Of a stretch of 64,000 bases of DNA, positions 11,661-21,095 are shown one piece after another. Numbering within the stretch: the first letter of the stretch is position 1; every line of letters starts with the position of its first letter. The notes below the pieces were generated by a model. It saw only the letters and a program-made list of their open reading frames with translations. It did no database searches and had not been told where the DNA came from. The translations under genes and the position numbers were made by a program. This DNA comes from Antilocapra americana. Lineage: Eukaryota; Chordata; Mammalia; Artiodactyla; Antilocapridae. Location of the stretch: NCBI GenBank assembly GCA_007570785.1, contig ML664183.1, positions 21,157,570 to 21,221,569 on the forward strand, given 5' to 3'.

Positions 11661-12048
11661 ATAGCAGGGAGGGAACACAGCTCCACCCATCAACAGAAAG
11701 TTGGGTTAAAGATTTACTGAGCATGGCCCCGCCCATCAGAACAAGACCCAGTTTCCCCCCTCAGTCAGTCTCTCCCATCAGGAAGCTTCCATAAGCCTCT
11801 TATCCTTCTCCATCAAAGGGCAGACAGACTGAAAACCACAATCACAGAAAACTAATCAATCTGACCACCTGGATCACAACCTAGTCTAACTCAATGAAAC
11901 TATGAGCCATGCCATGTAGGACCACCCAAGATGGACAGGTCATGGTGGAGAGTTCTAACAAAACGTGGTCCACTGGAGAAGGAAATGGCAAACCACTTCA
12001 GTGTTCTTGCCTTGAGAACCCCATGAACAGAATGAAAAGTTTAACCTT

Positions 12049-12756
12049 ATTGATAACAAATATATGCTGTTTTTTTCAACATCAGTATCACTAGTTCTAT
12101 AGTTATGCTGTAAAAGTCAATTAAAAAAATTAACCTTCAAGAATTGGAGACAACTAAATTTTCAATAAAATATCATTTTTCGTGTACAGTATCCTATTTC
12201 TATAATTGTTTTGCATAGTTTAATTTCCAGATCTTTTATCATTAGCACTATTTAGATCTGTATGATGTTTAATTGATTCTGGTTTTTCTGTCCTTGACTA
12301 TAAAAGAATGTGTAAAACGTTGTTGAATTTTGAAATTCCTGCAGAAATATCCTTTGTGTACTGTCAGGATAATTAGGTCTTCTGAGGCATTCCTAAATTT
12401 GAATGCTGAGAGAATAGAAATTAGGTGTTTCTCTTTATATGATATGAACTCATCTGGTATATTTTTCACTCATTTTTCAATTTGTTACACAGGTTTTACA
12501 AGAGATAAGGGAAATAAGAAAATACTGTGTCTGCATAATTCAGAACCTACCAGTAAGGAAAAGGGAAAAGGAGCTAAAATTTTTGTGGAACATTCAGGCT
12601 TAGAGAAAAAAAAAATCCGTACTCCAGGTTCAATTTAACATTTTCAGATTATTGTTTTAACCATCAATTCAGGATTGTTAAAGAAAATTATAATAAAAAG
12701 TTGTAACAACTGAGACACAACAGTGGAGGGATTGAGAATGACATATACACAGTAAT
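12049..12756. other. No feature recognised
   Basis: AT-rich sequence right of BovB copy B. An open frame at 12330-12638 has no recognisable domain and is probably chance. Confidence 0.4.
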
Positions 12757-12766
12757 ACATATAAAA

Positions 12767-12886
12767 TCCTGGAGACGAAATGGCAACCCTCTCCAGTATT
12801 CTTGTCTAGAGAATCCCAGGAACAGAGGAGCCTGGTGGGCTACAGTCCATGGGGTTGCAAAGAGTCAGACACAATTGAGCAGGCAC
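12767..12886 (+). mobile_element. Bov-A type SINE fragment
   Basis: cctggagacgaaatggcaac, ctccagtattcttgtctag, ggaacagaggagcctggtgg, cagtccatggggttgcaaag and agtcagacacaattgagcag in order. Near-duplicated flanks acatataaaa (12757-12766) and acatatataaaa (12887-12898) are likely target duplications. The tRNA-like head is missing. Confidence 0.87.
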
Positions 12887-13154
12887 ACATATATAAAACA
12901 GGTAACTAATAAGAACCTACTGCATACACTCTACTAAATACTATGTAATGGCCAATATGGAAAATGATTCTAACAAAAAGTGGATATATGTGTAACTGAT
13001 TAACTTTGCTGGATAGCAGAAACTAACCCAAGATTGTAAATCAACTGTATTTCAATATTTTTTTAAATAAAATAAATATTATACTGATGCAAAAGACACT
13101 GATGGGGAAAAGATGCATTTTAAGAAGGCTTGCAATAAAAAAGCACAGATGTTT

Positions 13155-13312
13155 TGAAATAATATAATAATTATTTATAATTAATATAATTATAATACTT
13201 ATTTATTATAAAATATATTATAAGTTATTATAACCTTTAAAATATTTATTATATAAAATAATTATAATAATTATTTATACTATATAATAATAATAACTTC
13301 AAATAATATAGA
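13155..13312. repeat. AT-rich low-complexity tract
   Basis: Almost only A and T, dominated by ATAATTATTTATAAT-like phrases and nested inverted repeats such as attataa/ttataat. It probably arose by slippage of an A-rich tail. It directly precedes the inverted BovB tail C. Confidence 0.9.
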
Positions 13313-13318
13313 TAATCT

Positions 13319-13472
13319 CATGGAGTTTGCTCAAATTTATGTCCACTGAGTCAGTGATGCTTTCTAATTAACTGTTTCATCCAGACTCTGGAGATGGTGA
13401 AGGACAGGGAATCCTTGTATGCTGCAATCCATGGGATCACAGAGTCAGAAACAACTTAGCCACTGAACAACC
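13319..13472 (+). mobile_element. BovB tail copy C with inverted 5' segment
   Basis: 13319-13383 reads as the minus strand of the BovB 3' region (ggagtttgctcaaatttatg, tgagtcagtgatgc). 13384-13472 reads as the plus strand from the point where the first part stops (ctctggagatggtgaagg, gacagggaatcc, gcaatccatgggatcacaga). The pieces are adjoining stretches of the consensus arranged head to head, as expected for twin priming. The total length is only about 150 bp. Confidence 0.8.
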
Positions 13473-15238
13473 ACTATAGACAGTATCCCGGAAAATGCCT
13501 CATATTTATAGTAGAGGAGAGAAGGACTTCGTTATGTCAGTGCAAATAAGAAAGAACAAGATTAAGGGGTGGCACTTGTTCTATGACAGGGTTAGCTTTC
13601 ACTGGGGATACAAAACCGAGTGATCAGTGATTTAGTAAATAAATTAGTAAGTTATCTCTCATCAATAAAATGATGAGAATAGAGATAGCTAACCAAGTGG
13701 GTTGGGGATAAATATAGGTCTAAACTTAAATACTACACAGTATTAATCATTTTCTGAGTCTTACTGTATCATAATACACATCTTTACATTTACTTATCAT
13801 GATAATTATAAAATAAATGAGAAGTTTAGATGAACTTGAACTTCACTATAGTAAAACAGATTTTAGCATTCTATGCTTAAAATATATAATGGGTGTATGA
13901 TGGATGAAGTTTACATGGTTAAGCTGTACAAAGATAATTTTCAGTCTCTACCTCTTTATGTCCCTAAGTTACCAGGTAATATAAATTACTGGCAGTAAAA
14001 CAAATATGTTTGAACATTCCCTCAACTCACTGGTGTACATTTAGAACATTTGTTTGTTTAGATTTTATGAATTTATTCAATCTGATAATGTGTGCTTGGA
14101 CATAGCCATTTGTGACTGAATAATGTTTCAAAATAACAAAGGGAATAAAGTTGCTTGCATTTAACAGTGCACATCAAACAAAAAAATTTCAACATGATTA
14201 AATTTTAAAATTAGTCACACATGTCATTCTGCAGCTTAACACTATGGGCAGAAGCAGAAGACTAGGTAAAAAAGACAAATTGTGTAGAAAATTGTTTCTT
14301 TTTCCTATACTAGCACATTAAGTATTGCTCAAATTCCTACTGTATACTAGCTCCTTTTTTCTTCTTTATTGTGGCCTTCCTAAAATTGAGGAAGCCACAG
14401 TTTAAATAAATATACTCTGAATCAATTAACTTCAGAATTCTACTGACATGGGAGATTTACAAACACAGTATATATTTTAGCTCATGAATACAATAAATCT
14501 CTTTACAAAGTATCAACATGCCTAAAGACTACATTATGAAACACTGATAAGGCTCTAAGAACATTTGACTTTATCTGGCCATATATTTATTTGGTTGTAT
14601 TCTATTCTATAAATGTTTTCTTTATTTAGATTAAGAAATTAACTTAAAAATTGCCAAATAAATTTATCTCCCTAAACTCAGAGAAGCAAAACTAAATTTA
14701 TCAGAAATATTCAACTCATTTCCAATCAACTCTAATTTGGCTTTTGATATGATGAACATTGGAACAATATGTTGTGTTTTGGTTCCCCAGGAGAACCAAG
14801 CAGTCATCTTAATTTTGTGTCTGATTATTGTCAAGAAATTAATAAAGTGTAGGGAACAGAATAGAGGCTGCTAACCCTCTGAGTTTCAATGTTTGCATCA
14901 GATACTGACCACTTAGCAGTCCTTTCATTCTTTGCTTATACTTCCTTTGCAATTTCACAGCCATATACTGTTGAGAAAGAATAATGTCAGATAGTAATGT
15001 GGGACAGCACCGTAATCAGAGAAGAAGATCTCTTTTTGAGAAAGGTGTTAGGTATCCTGTGAGGTGAACTGTCTATCGCAAACATCACCAGTGTCTGTAA
15101 ATAGCTTCTCCAGTCACAAGCAAAAGGCAGCCTTTTTCAGTGGTGGAGAGGCAAGCAGAGAGACAGGTACAGGAAATAACAGAATTTTATAGAGTACACT
15201 CAGACTGTGTTTGCATTCAATGTGCTGTTTATAGGTTC
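13473..15238. other. No feature recognised
   Basis: AT-rich sequence with no recognised gene or repeat. Diverged old repeats may be present. Confidence 0.4.
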
Positions 15239-15828
15239 AGCTGTTGCCGGGAGCCGTCAGGATGTCCCCTTGTTCGGATGACAAGGTCACGAGACTAAGA
15301 AAGAAATTGCAAAGCTGACTTTCTTTATTGGGGCATCCTGGGCAAGCCCCACCCTGGTATTTTTCTTGGAAGTTCTGTCCATGCTCGGAACACTGGCTCA
15401 TCTCAGTAGGTCAGTCACAGTTGGAAAGAATTTGTCCTGAGATAATCCCCCCAGACCTTATTGACCAGAGGATCCTGGAAGTTGGATCACCTTCCCCGGG
15501 GGCTAAGGAGGAATGAAAGGGACATTTAAATAGGTTACTACTCCTCCTACTAATTACTGGGGAGTTTACCAAGAATTCTCTGGGGGTCATGGCAAGGCCA
15601 CCACCAGAAAGGCTTGTACTTGGGTCACCTTTCCACCTCCCACTCCCCTGACCACTCCACGGAGGAGGCTCGCTTCCTTGAAGAAATCAGGCTCGATTGA
15701 GACTTAGGAATGCTCATAATTGTGGCCAGCATAGTTGGAGATATTGATTGCTTTAGGATAATGTAGACATAGAAATTCATTATAGTAGTTATAAGGTTAA
15801 TAGGGTTTTATTGCTAAAGCAGTGCTGC

Positions 15829-15890
15829 TTGACTGTCTCTTAGTCCTCTTTCCTCTCTCTAAACTGTCTCTTTGTCCTCTTTCCTCTTTT
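15829..15890 (+). repeat. Tandem pyrimidine-rich duplication inside LTR
   Basis: The phrase actgtctctta/tgtcctctttcctct occurs twice back to back (around 15831 and 15861) with a period near 30 bases. Duplicated U3 elements are common in retroviral LTRs; no specific factor site is claimed. Confidence 0.75.
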
Positions 15891-16222
15891 CTCGTAAGAA
15901 CTGGAGTAGGTTACTAGAATAAACAGTCTCAAGCTTAAGCCCTTCCCTCTAGCTTCTACATAGTTGTACCTGATAAGATAAATGTAACCTTTCAACTTAG
16001 GTTGATGTACTTATCATGACTGAATGAAGTATACTGAAGACATTCAAATGGTAAATATACTATTGTTAAATTTAATTACATAAAAATCTGACTTCTGCAA
16101 AGGGAATGTTTCATGATAGATTGGGGAATGAACTCAATGATAAGGTTGCTATGGGAGGTAGAAAACAAAAAATTGTATAGAATGATAGGTGATGTAATGA
16201 TGTAATGGGGATGTCGTTTGGC

Positions 16223-16250
16223 TATAAAACTGTAAACCAACAACAATAAA
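16223..16250 (+). promoter_or_regulatory. LTR TATA box and poly(A) signal
   Basis: tataaa at 16223-16228 and aataaa at 16245-16250 lie only 22 bases apart. The poly(A) signal would then fall in U3, upstream of or at the transcription start, leaving a very short R. That layout is known from betaretroviruses and alpharetroviruses. The boundary of R cannot be placed from the sequence alone. Confidence 0.65.
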
Positions 16251-16345
16251 TGAGAGACTGCTTCATCACCACACACCGACTCAGCTCAGTTCTTCTTCCG
16301 CCAACGCCACTCATCCCTCAAGACCCCCGGACCCCGGCAAGCTGT

Positions 16346-17529
16346 GTATACACTGAACCTGTATGCATTCTGTAAAATACTAAACTTTGTCCTCAGTAAG
16401 ACTCAATAAATTATTTCTTAAGAGCCTTCATTACTGAACTTAATAGCATCATAATTTAACTCCAGTATAGAGATCACATCTTTTAAAAAAGTGAATTTGA
16501 CTGAGAAGTTTTTTCCCAAGCATGTAATAAAAAGATCTTGGGGGTTTTTCAAATGACAAGAAACTCAGCATTACATTTCATGCCTTGGCTTAAATAACAA
16601 GGCAGGAATTGGGAAGTTTAATTTTTCAAGTCCATATCAAAGAGGGTTAATTTTCAAGGCAATCATTTGACACCCCTTCAAACTTCTTAGGAGTCCTCCT
16701 ATCATCTGCAAATCATAAGCTTTCTAGGTAACACACATAATTTTTTATGCATGTTCATAGTTTCTGTGCACTTAATGTTACATTTTTGTAGCTTCTACAT
16801 TTGTGATGTCAACAAACACACTCAAGTCTAAAAAGTGTTAAAATCATTTGTGTAGTGCATTACTTTATGTTCAATTTTTAGGGAGAACACATTTTTTTAA
16901 AATGTTAAAAACCTAATATTTTCATGATTAAGTTAATAGAAACTATTAAGCATAACTTTTTAAGTATTGCAATTAGTAATTCTCATCATTTTTTTCTAAG
17001 TCGGTCCCCAAACTAAAAAATATATAGAGAAACTATAATGACTCTCTCAAGATTAGGGCATGTATATATTTTAATTTACTACTTTATCACCAGTACAATG
17101 TTTGATTTGAATCTTAATTAAAATAATTATCTTTTCAAATGGTGACTATATAAATTATTTGAATAGATTTGACTTTCAATTAATAAATTACTATTGGCTG
17201 TAGATAGTGGTACACCTTCACTGAAAGATAATAGGTAAAATTTATATGACCTAAAAACTATAAAAGAAAAAAAGGAAGAATGGAGATGCAGAAAAAAATA
17301 GTCTCTCCCCCCCTCTCTCTCCCTAGTAGCCGTAAACACAAAAATAAATTTTGTATGTATTGAGTATCAAAATAAGACACATCACATGAACTGCAGAATA
17401 TTCCAACTCTCAGGGTTCATTTTGAAAATGAGGTTATAACAATAATGGATATTACTACTTTGATTGCTATTAATAAACTTCTCTTTCAATGAGAATTACT
17501 TATTTACAAACATGTCTACTGAAGTGCAA
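16346..17529. other. No feature recognised
   Basis: AT-rich sequence. A CT-rich run (tctctcccccccctctctct, near 17301-17322) is the only simple structure seen. Confidence 0.4.
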
Positions 17530-17556
17530 GAAGATACTTCTTTTTTGTTTTTTCTC

Positions 17557-17648
17557 ATGTCAGACGGGTAATGTGCCAGTGTCGTAACAAGGTTTGGAGG
17601 GAGGCACATGTCACGCAAGAGCGTGAACACCCAGTCATCACACCTAAG
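17557..17648 (-). pseudogene. SNORD13: Retroposed U13 snoRNA pseudogene, 5'-truncated
   Basis: The minus strand reads gtgatgactgggtgttcacg, then gtgacatgtgcc, aaccttgttacgac, ggcacattacccgtctgaca. This is the order of vertebrate U13, with a box C-like GTGATGA (complement at 17635-17641) and a box D CTGA (complement at 17560-17563). U13 is a C/D-type snoRNA that assists 18S rRNA processing in the nucleolus. This copy lacks the U13 5' end, has an A-rich tail (T-rich on the + strand, 17541-17554), and is flanked by a perfect 10-bp duplication gaagatactt at 17530-17539 and 17649-17658. It is therefore a processed retrocopy, presumably not expressed. Confidence 0.88.
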
Positions 17649-17658
17649 GAAGATACTT

Positions 17659-18769
17659 GATGAAAAATGTTAAAGAGAATATGTATGTTCTGAGATAATG
17701 AATAAAAGTTTAAATTATAAAGTGACAAGCTAGATGAACTATGACAAAGCAGTAGATTTAAGTTTGAAAGTTATAATTTAGCAGCTTATTTCTGTGATAT
17801 AAGTAGAAACGTCATTAAGGCAATACAACTGTATTGTTCATAAAGAAATAGTCTAAAATCTGTACTTTAAGTCAGTTAAGGTATTTACAAACTTGAAAAC
17901 TGTATTTTGTATAGCTTTTACTTTTTGTAAGCCCAAAAGAGCAGCCTTAAAATAAAGCTGAGAAAAGTAAGAGAGAAAATAGCATCCATGTGAGAGGCTG
18001 AGATTAATAACAGTTTGCAGTAAATACAAATACAAAAGGCTTGGCCTAGAACACTGGGGCTACTGTTTTCAATGGAGGAGTCACATGTCAGAATTCACCT
18101 TTGACAATAAATACTGTTGATATGCCCTGACTTGGTTGTCACAGGTCAGCATGTGAACTAAAGAACTATATAGAACTAAAGAGCTAAATAGAAATCTTTC
18201 TGAATCCACGTGGGCAACAGTAACAAATACAATCATGCAAACCTCAGGACATCACTCTAACTTTTTAAAAGCACTTGCCCAAGATCAGGCTACAGAGTAA
18301 GAGCTTTCTAGCTTCTCAGTCTTTGAACTCTTTTTTAATCCTTTTGCAAGGGCAGAGGTGAACGGCAGTATTAAAAGTCTTTTACATCCTTTTTTAAAGA
18401 AAGAAAAAAATGGATTATAAAGCTCAGAAAAATATAATAGGAAAGTAGATTCCACAGAAAAACTTAGCTTAATCTCTGAAGAAAATAAGTACTCTTAGAG
18501 ACAAGCACTTATTAAAAAGATAAGCATATGATATGTTTATAAAATAATGAACTTGATTCTATAGACCATGCCTCAAAATCAATCACATTATTGCTATACT
18601 ATTATTACCATGTTGTTAATAATACATAGGTATATTATTAACAATGAACAGCTATAGAAAGAAATTGAATTAAAAGTAGATAAAAGAAAATGCTAGAGAA
18701 AGAGTATGGGTTTCAGAATTTATATTTAAAGTAAAGCAATTGACATTTAAAGGAACAGCATAGTATACC
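17659..18769. other. No gene recognised; possible MIR near 18262-18340
   Basis: AT-rich. The phrase agcacttgcccaagatcagg, acagagtaagagc at 18271-18305 resembles the MIR region that reads CTTGCCCAAGGTCACACAGC in the consensus, but the match is too short to fix its limits. Confidence 0.4.
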
Positions 18770-18876
18770 ATCCAGCACAGCATGGATTAAGAACAGACAA
18801 ACCTAAGTTCAAATTCCTATCAGCTGAAATCTATCTAAATGGTCTGGGATCTTGAACAAAAATGATTAACCTCCAG
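18770..18876 (+). mobile_element. MIR SINE fragment (possible)
   Basis: Order of phrases catccagcacagcatggatt, gacaaacctaagttcaaattcc, atctaaatggtctgggatct, tgattaacctc matches the first half of MIR at low identity. Confidence 0.45.
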
Positions 18877-18886
18877 GTAGACTGAT

Positions 18887-18914
18887 GAGAGAGAGAGGGA
18901 GAGAAAGAAAGAAG
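18887..18914. repeat. GA-rich simple repeat
   Basis: (GA)n grading into GAAA repeats, just before the old L1. Confidence 0.85.
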
Positions 18915-19257
18915 TGAATATCATGATGAAAGGGGAGGATATAATGAATGAACCAACAAATATATAAAGCATGATAAGGAAATACTAAGAAAAACCTTTA
19001 TATTTATAAATTCACCAAAAATATAGACTAGTTTATTGAAAACCACTAAAGCACTCAAGAAGGAAGTAGATAGCTTAAGACATATCCTACATTCAGTCAA
19101 CAAATTAAATTTATATTTAAAACATCTTCCAACAAATCAATTTAGGCTGGATGGATTTACTGGGGAATTCTGCCAAATATTTAAACAAGAAATAGCAATT
19201 CTATATAACTTCTTTCAGAAAATCAAAGAGGAAGAAATACCTCTTATTTGATTTTTT

Positions 19258-19789
19258 ACAATGAACTTTTATTGGAGTATAGCTGCTTTACATCGTTATG
19301 TTAGTTTCTGCTGTAAAGCAAAATGAATCAGCTATAAGTTCAGTTCAGTGGCTCACTCGTTCCTCTTTGTGACCCCATGGACTGCAGCACGCCAGGCTTC
19401 CCTGTCTATCACCATCTCCCAGAACCTACTCAAACTCATGTCCATTGTGTTGGTGAGGCCATCCAACCATCTTATCCTCTGTCACCCCCTTCTCCTCCCA
19501 CCTTCAATCTTACACAGCATCAGGGCCTTTTCCAATGAGTCAGTCTTCTCATCAGGTGGCCAAAGTATTGGAGCTTCAGCTTCAGCATCAGTCCTTCCAA
19601 TGAATATTCAGGACTGATTTCCCTTAGGATTGATTGGTTGGATCCCCTTGCAGCTGCGCATATACATATTTTGGCTTTCCTTCCTATTTAGGTCATCACA
19701 GAGTACTGACTAGACTTCCCTGTGCTACACAGTAGGTTCTTGTTAGTTATCTATTTTATACATAGTAGTGTCAAACTCAATCTTTCACT
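19258..19789 (-). mobile_element. L1 3'-end fragment inserted in old L1, split by BovB D
   Basis: Two pieces, 19258-19336 (acttttattggagtatagctg, agcaaaatgaatcagctata) and 19656-19789 (catatacatattttggc, cttccctgtgctacacagtagg, ttagttatctattttataca), together form the antisense of an artiodactyl L1 3' UTR. BovB tail D lies between them. The old L1 reading frame stops at the left edge and resumes at the right edge. Confidence 0.75.
19337..19655 (-). mobile_element. BovB tail copy D
   Basis: Starts with agttcagttcagtggctcac (complement of the BovB 3' terminus). It continues through gaccccatggactgcagcac, catctcccagaacctactc, ctcctcccaccttcaatctt, gtggccaaagtattggagc and ends within ggttggatccccttgcag. 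It is the last ~320 bases of the element, strongly 5'-truncated, inserted in the L1 3' UTR piece. Confidence 0.92.
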
Positions 19790-20887
19790 CAATTTTATAA
19801 GGCCAGTGTTGTCCTTATACCAAAGTCAGACAAATACTCTGGGAAGAAGGAAAATATCTAATCAAAACTCTTTGTGAACATAGATGCAAAATTCCTTAAC
19901 AAAATATTAGCCAATTGAGTTCAGCAACATATATAAAGCTCAATAAGTCACAGCCAGGTGAAGTTCATTCCAGCAATGTAAGCTTGCTTTAACATTAGAA
20001 ATTCAGTCTACCTAATTACTGATATTATCAGAATAAGAGCAATCAATAGATCTACACAAACACATTGGATAAAATTCAACATTAATTTACAAGGAAAATT
20101 TTCAGCAAAAAAGGACACTTCCTTAACCTGATAGAAAATCACCTATTAAAAACTCAGAGCTAATATCATAATGGTAAGAGAATGAAAAACTAACAATGTA
20201 TTTGCTAACTAATACTACCTAACTTTATATTGGAAGTCCTAACAAGTAAAATAAAGCAAGAGAAATCAATAAAGTACTCCCAGGTTATAAAGAAAGAAAT
20301 CTCTCCTCAAAAAGTACATAGTTGTCCATAAAGAAAACCACATGGAATCTACAAAAATAAATACTTTAGAAAAACTAGAATAATAAAGAAGTATAGTAAG
20401 TCACAGGTTATAAGAAGAATATATAAAATTCAATTGTAAACTTCCAATTATTTATTTATTAACATCAGTTAATTATTTTTATTAACATCAGTTCTTATTT
20501 ATTAACATGACTTCTTCTTAAATTAATCTATACATCCTACACATTCCTAATTGAACCCATAGAAATGAAAATAAGAATAACTAAAACATTTTGAAATAGT
20601 AATATTTTAAGGCCTCATGATATCTGATTTTAAGACAGTATAAAGTTACAATAATCAGAAAAATGCTTTGTTGCTAAAGGATAGGTACCCAAAAGGATAG
20701 CACAGAAACAGACACAAAAATATTTTTATTTTTTAAGATAATTTAAAGGGAATTTTGATAGCAAAATAATTGATTTTCACTAAATGGTGCCAGAAATATT
20801 GAACATCCTTATGGAAAAAAAAAATCCTTGATCTATACTTCTTATTTATACAAAATTTAACTTTAAATGAATGCTAGGCCTAAATAT

Positions 20888-21016
20888 GGAGAAGGCAATG
20901 GCAACCCACTCCAGTGTTCTTGCCTGGAGAATCCCAGGGACGTGGGAGCCTGGTGGGCTGCCATCTATGGGGTCGCACAGAGTCAGACACGACTGAAGCG
21001 ACTTAGCAACAGCAGC
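20888..21016 (+). mobile_element. Bov-A SINE with 12-bp target duplication
   Basis: ggagaaggcaatggcaaccc, cagtgttcttgcctggagaa, gggagcctggtgggctgcc, gagtcagacacgactgaagc and a short agc-rich tail. It is flanked by a perfect duplication aggcctaaatat at 20876-20887 and 21017-21028, and the duplication itself is old L1 sequence. Low divergence suggests it is one of the younger SINEs here. Confidence 0.93.
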
Positions 21017-21095
21017 AGGCCTAAATATAAAAAGTAAAACTGTACAGTATTTAGAAGAAATCACCAAAGAAAACCTCTTTTTTTATGAATGAGAA

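Larger units (their letters stand above)
7977..12037 (-). mobile_element. BovB LINE copy B, nearly full length with inverted 5' segment
   Basis: The minus-strand part 7977-10964 reads from just upstream of the endonuclease region to the BovB 3' terminus (cagttcagttcag on the + strand). The part 10965-12037 is the 5' leader of the same element on the opposite strand. It ends at catgaacagaatgaaaag, and the minus-strand part begins with caaaaagatag. In copy F (around 25945-25985) those two sequences are contiguous, separated by a single base. Flanking near-duplicates agtttaaactt (7966-7976) and agtttaacctt (12038-12048) differ by one base and support a single insertion. Stops and frameshifts throughout make it inactive. 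Confidence 0.93.
10965..12037 (+). mobile_element. Inverted BovB 5' leader of copy B
   Basis: This is the 5' untranslated leader of copy B in the inverted orientation. In order it holds two ~88-bp units (from 10987 and from 11075), two ~226-bp units (from 11221 and 11447), then the conserved run gcccatcagaacaagaccc, ctcccatcaggaagcttcc, atcacagaaaactaatcaat, actcaatgaaactatgagcc, gtggtccactggagaagg and gttcttgccttgagaacccc. Copy F carries the same order on the minus strand directly upstream of its endonuclease frame, so the leader belongs to the element. Small frames within it look accidental. Confidence 0.85.
15245..16339 (+). mobile_element. Solo LTR of an endogenous retrovirus (class II-like)
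   Basis: Bounded by short inverted ends: tgccggga at 15245 and ccccggca ending at 16339. The flanks carry an identical 6-bp duplication, agctgt, at 15239-15244 and 16340-16345. No gag, pol or env sequence follows on either side, so this is a solo LTR left by recombination between the two LTRs of a provirus. Orientation is from a TATA box at 16223 followed by AATAAA at 16245. A 6-bp duplication is usual for betaretrovirus-like (ERVK) integrations. Length is 1095 bp. The open frame at 15328-15516 is accidental. Confidence 0.9.
18940..21095 (+). mobile_element. Old L1 ORF2 segment carrying nested insertions
   Basis: Decayed L1 ORF2. The frame 19036-19251 contains LDGFTGEFCQIFKQEIAI and FFQKIKEEEI, the L1 block just before the RT core. 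After an interruption at 19258-19789 the host resumes with attttataaggccagtg, cttataccaaagtcagac, atgcaaaattccttaaca, attagccaat and later gtgccagaaatattgaacatcc and the ctaaatataaaaagtaaaac block, all in L1 ORF2 order. Numerous stops and indels. A SINE at 20888-21016 is a further insertion. The limits are approximate. Confidence 0.8.

Noticed and set aside
10954..11736. Several overlapping minus-strand frames of 93-158 codons
   Set aside because: They are antisense to the inverted BovB leader and change frame between copies B and F.
13155..13312. AT tract considered as a replication or matrix-attachment element
   Set aside because: Composition alone does not support a function.
15328..15516. 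62-codon frame in the LTR
   Set aside because: Lies in U3 of a solo LTR and has no domain content; accidental.
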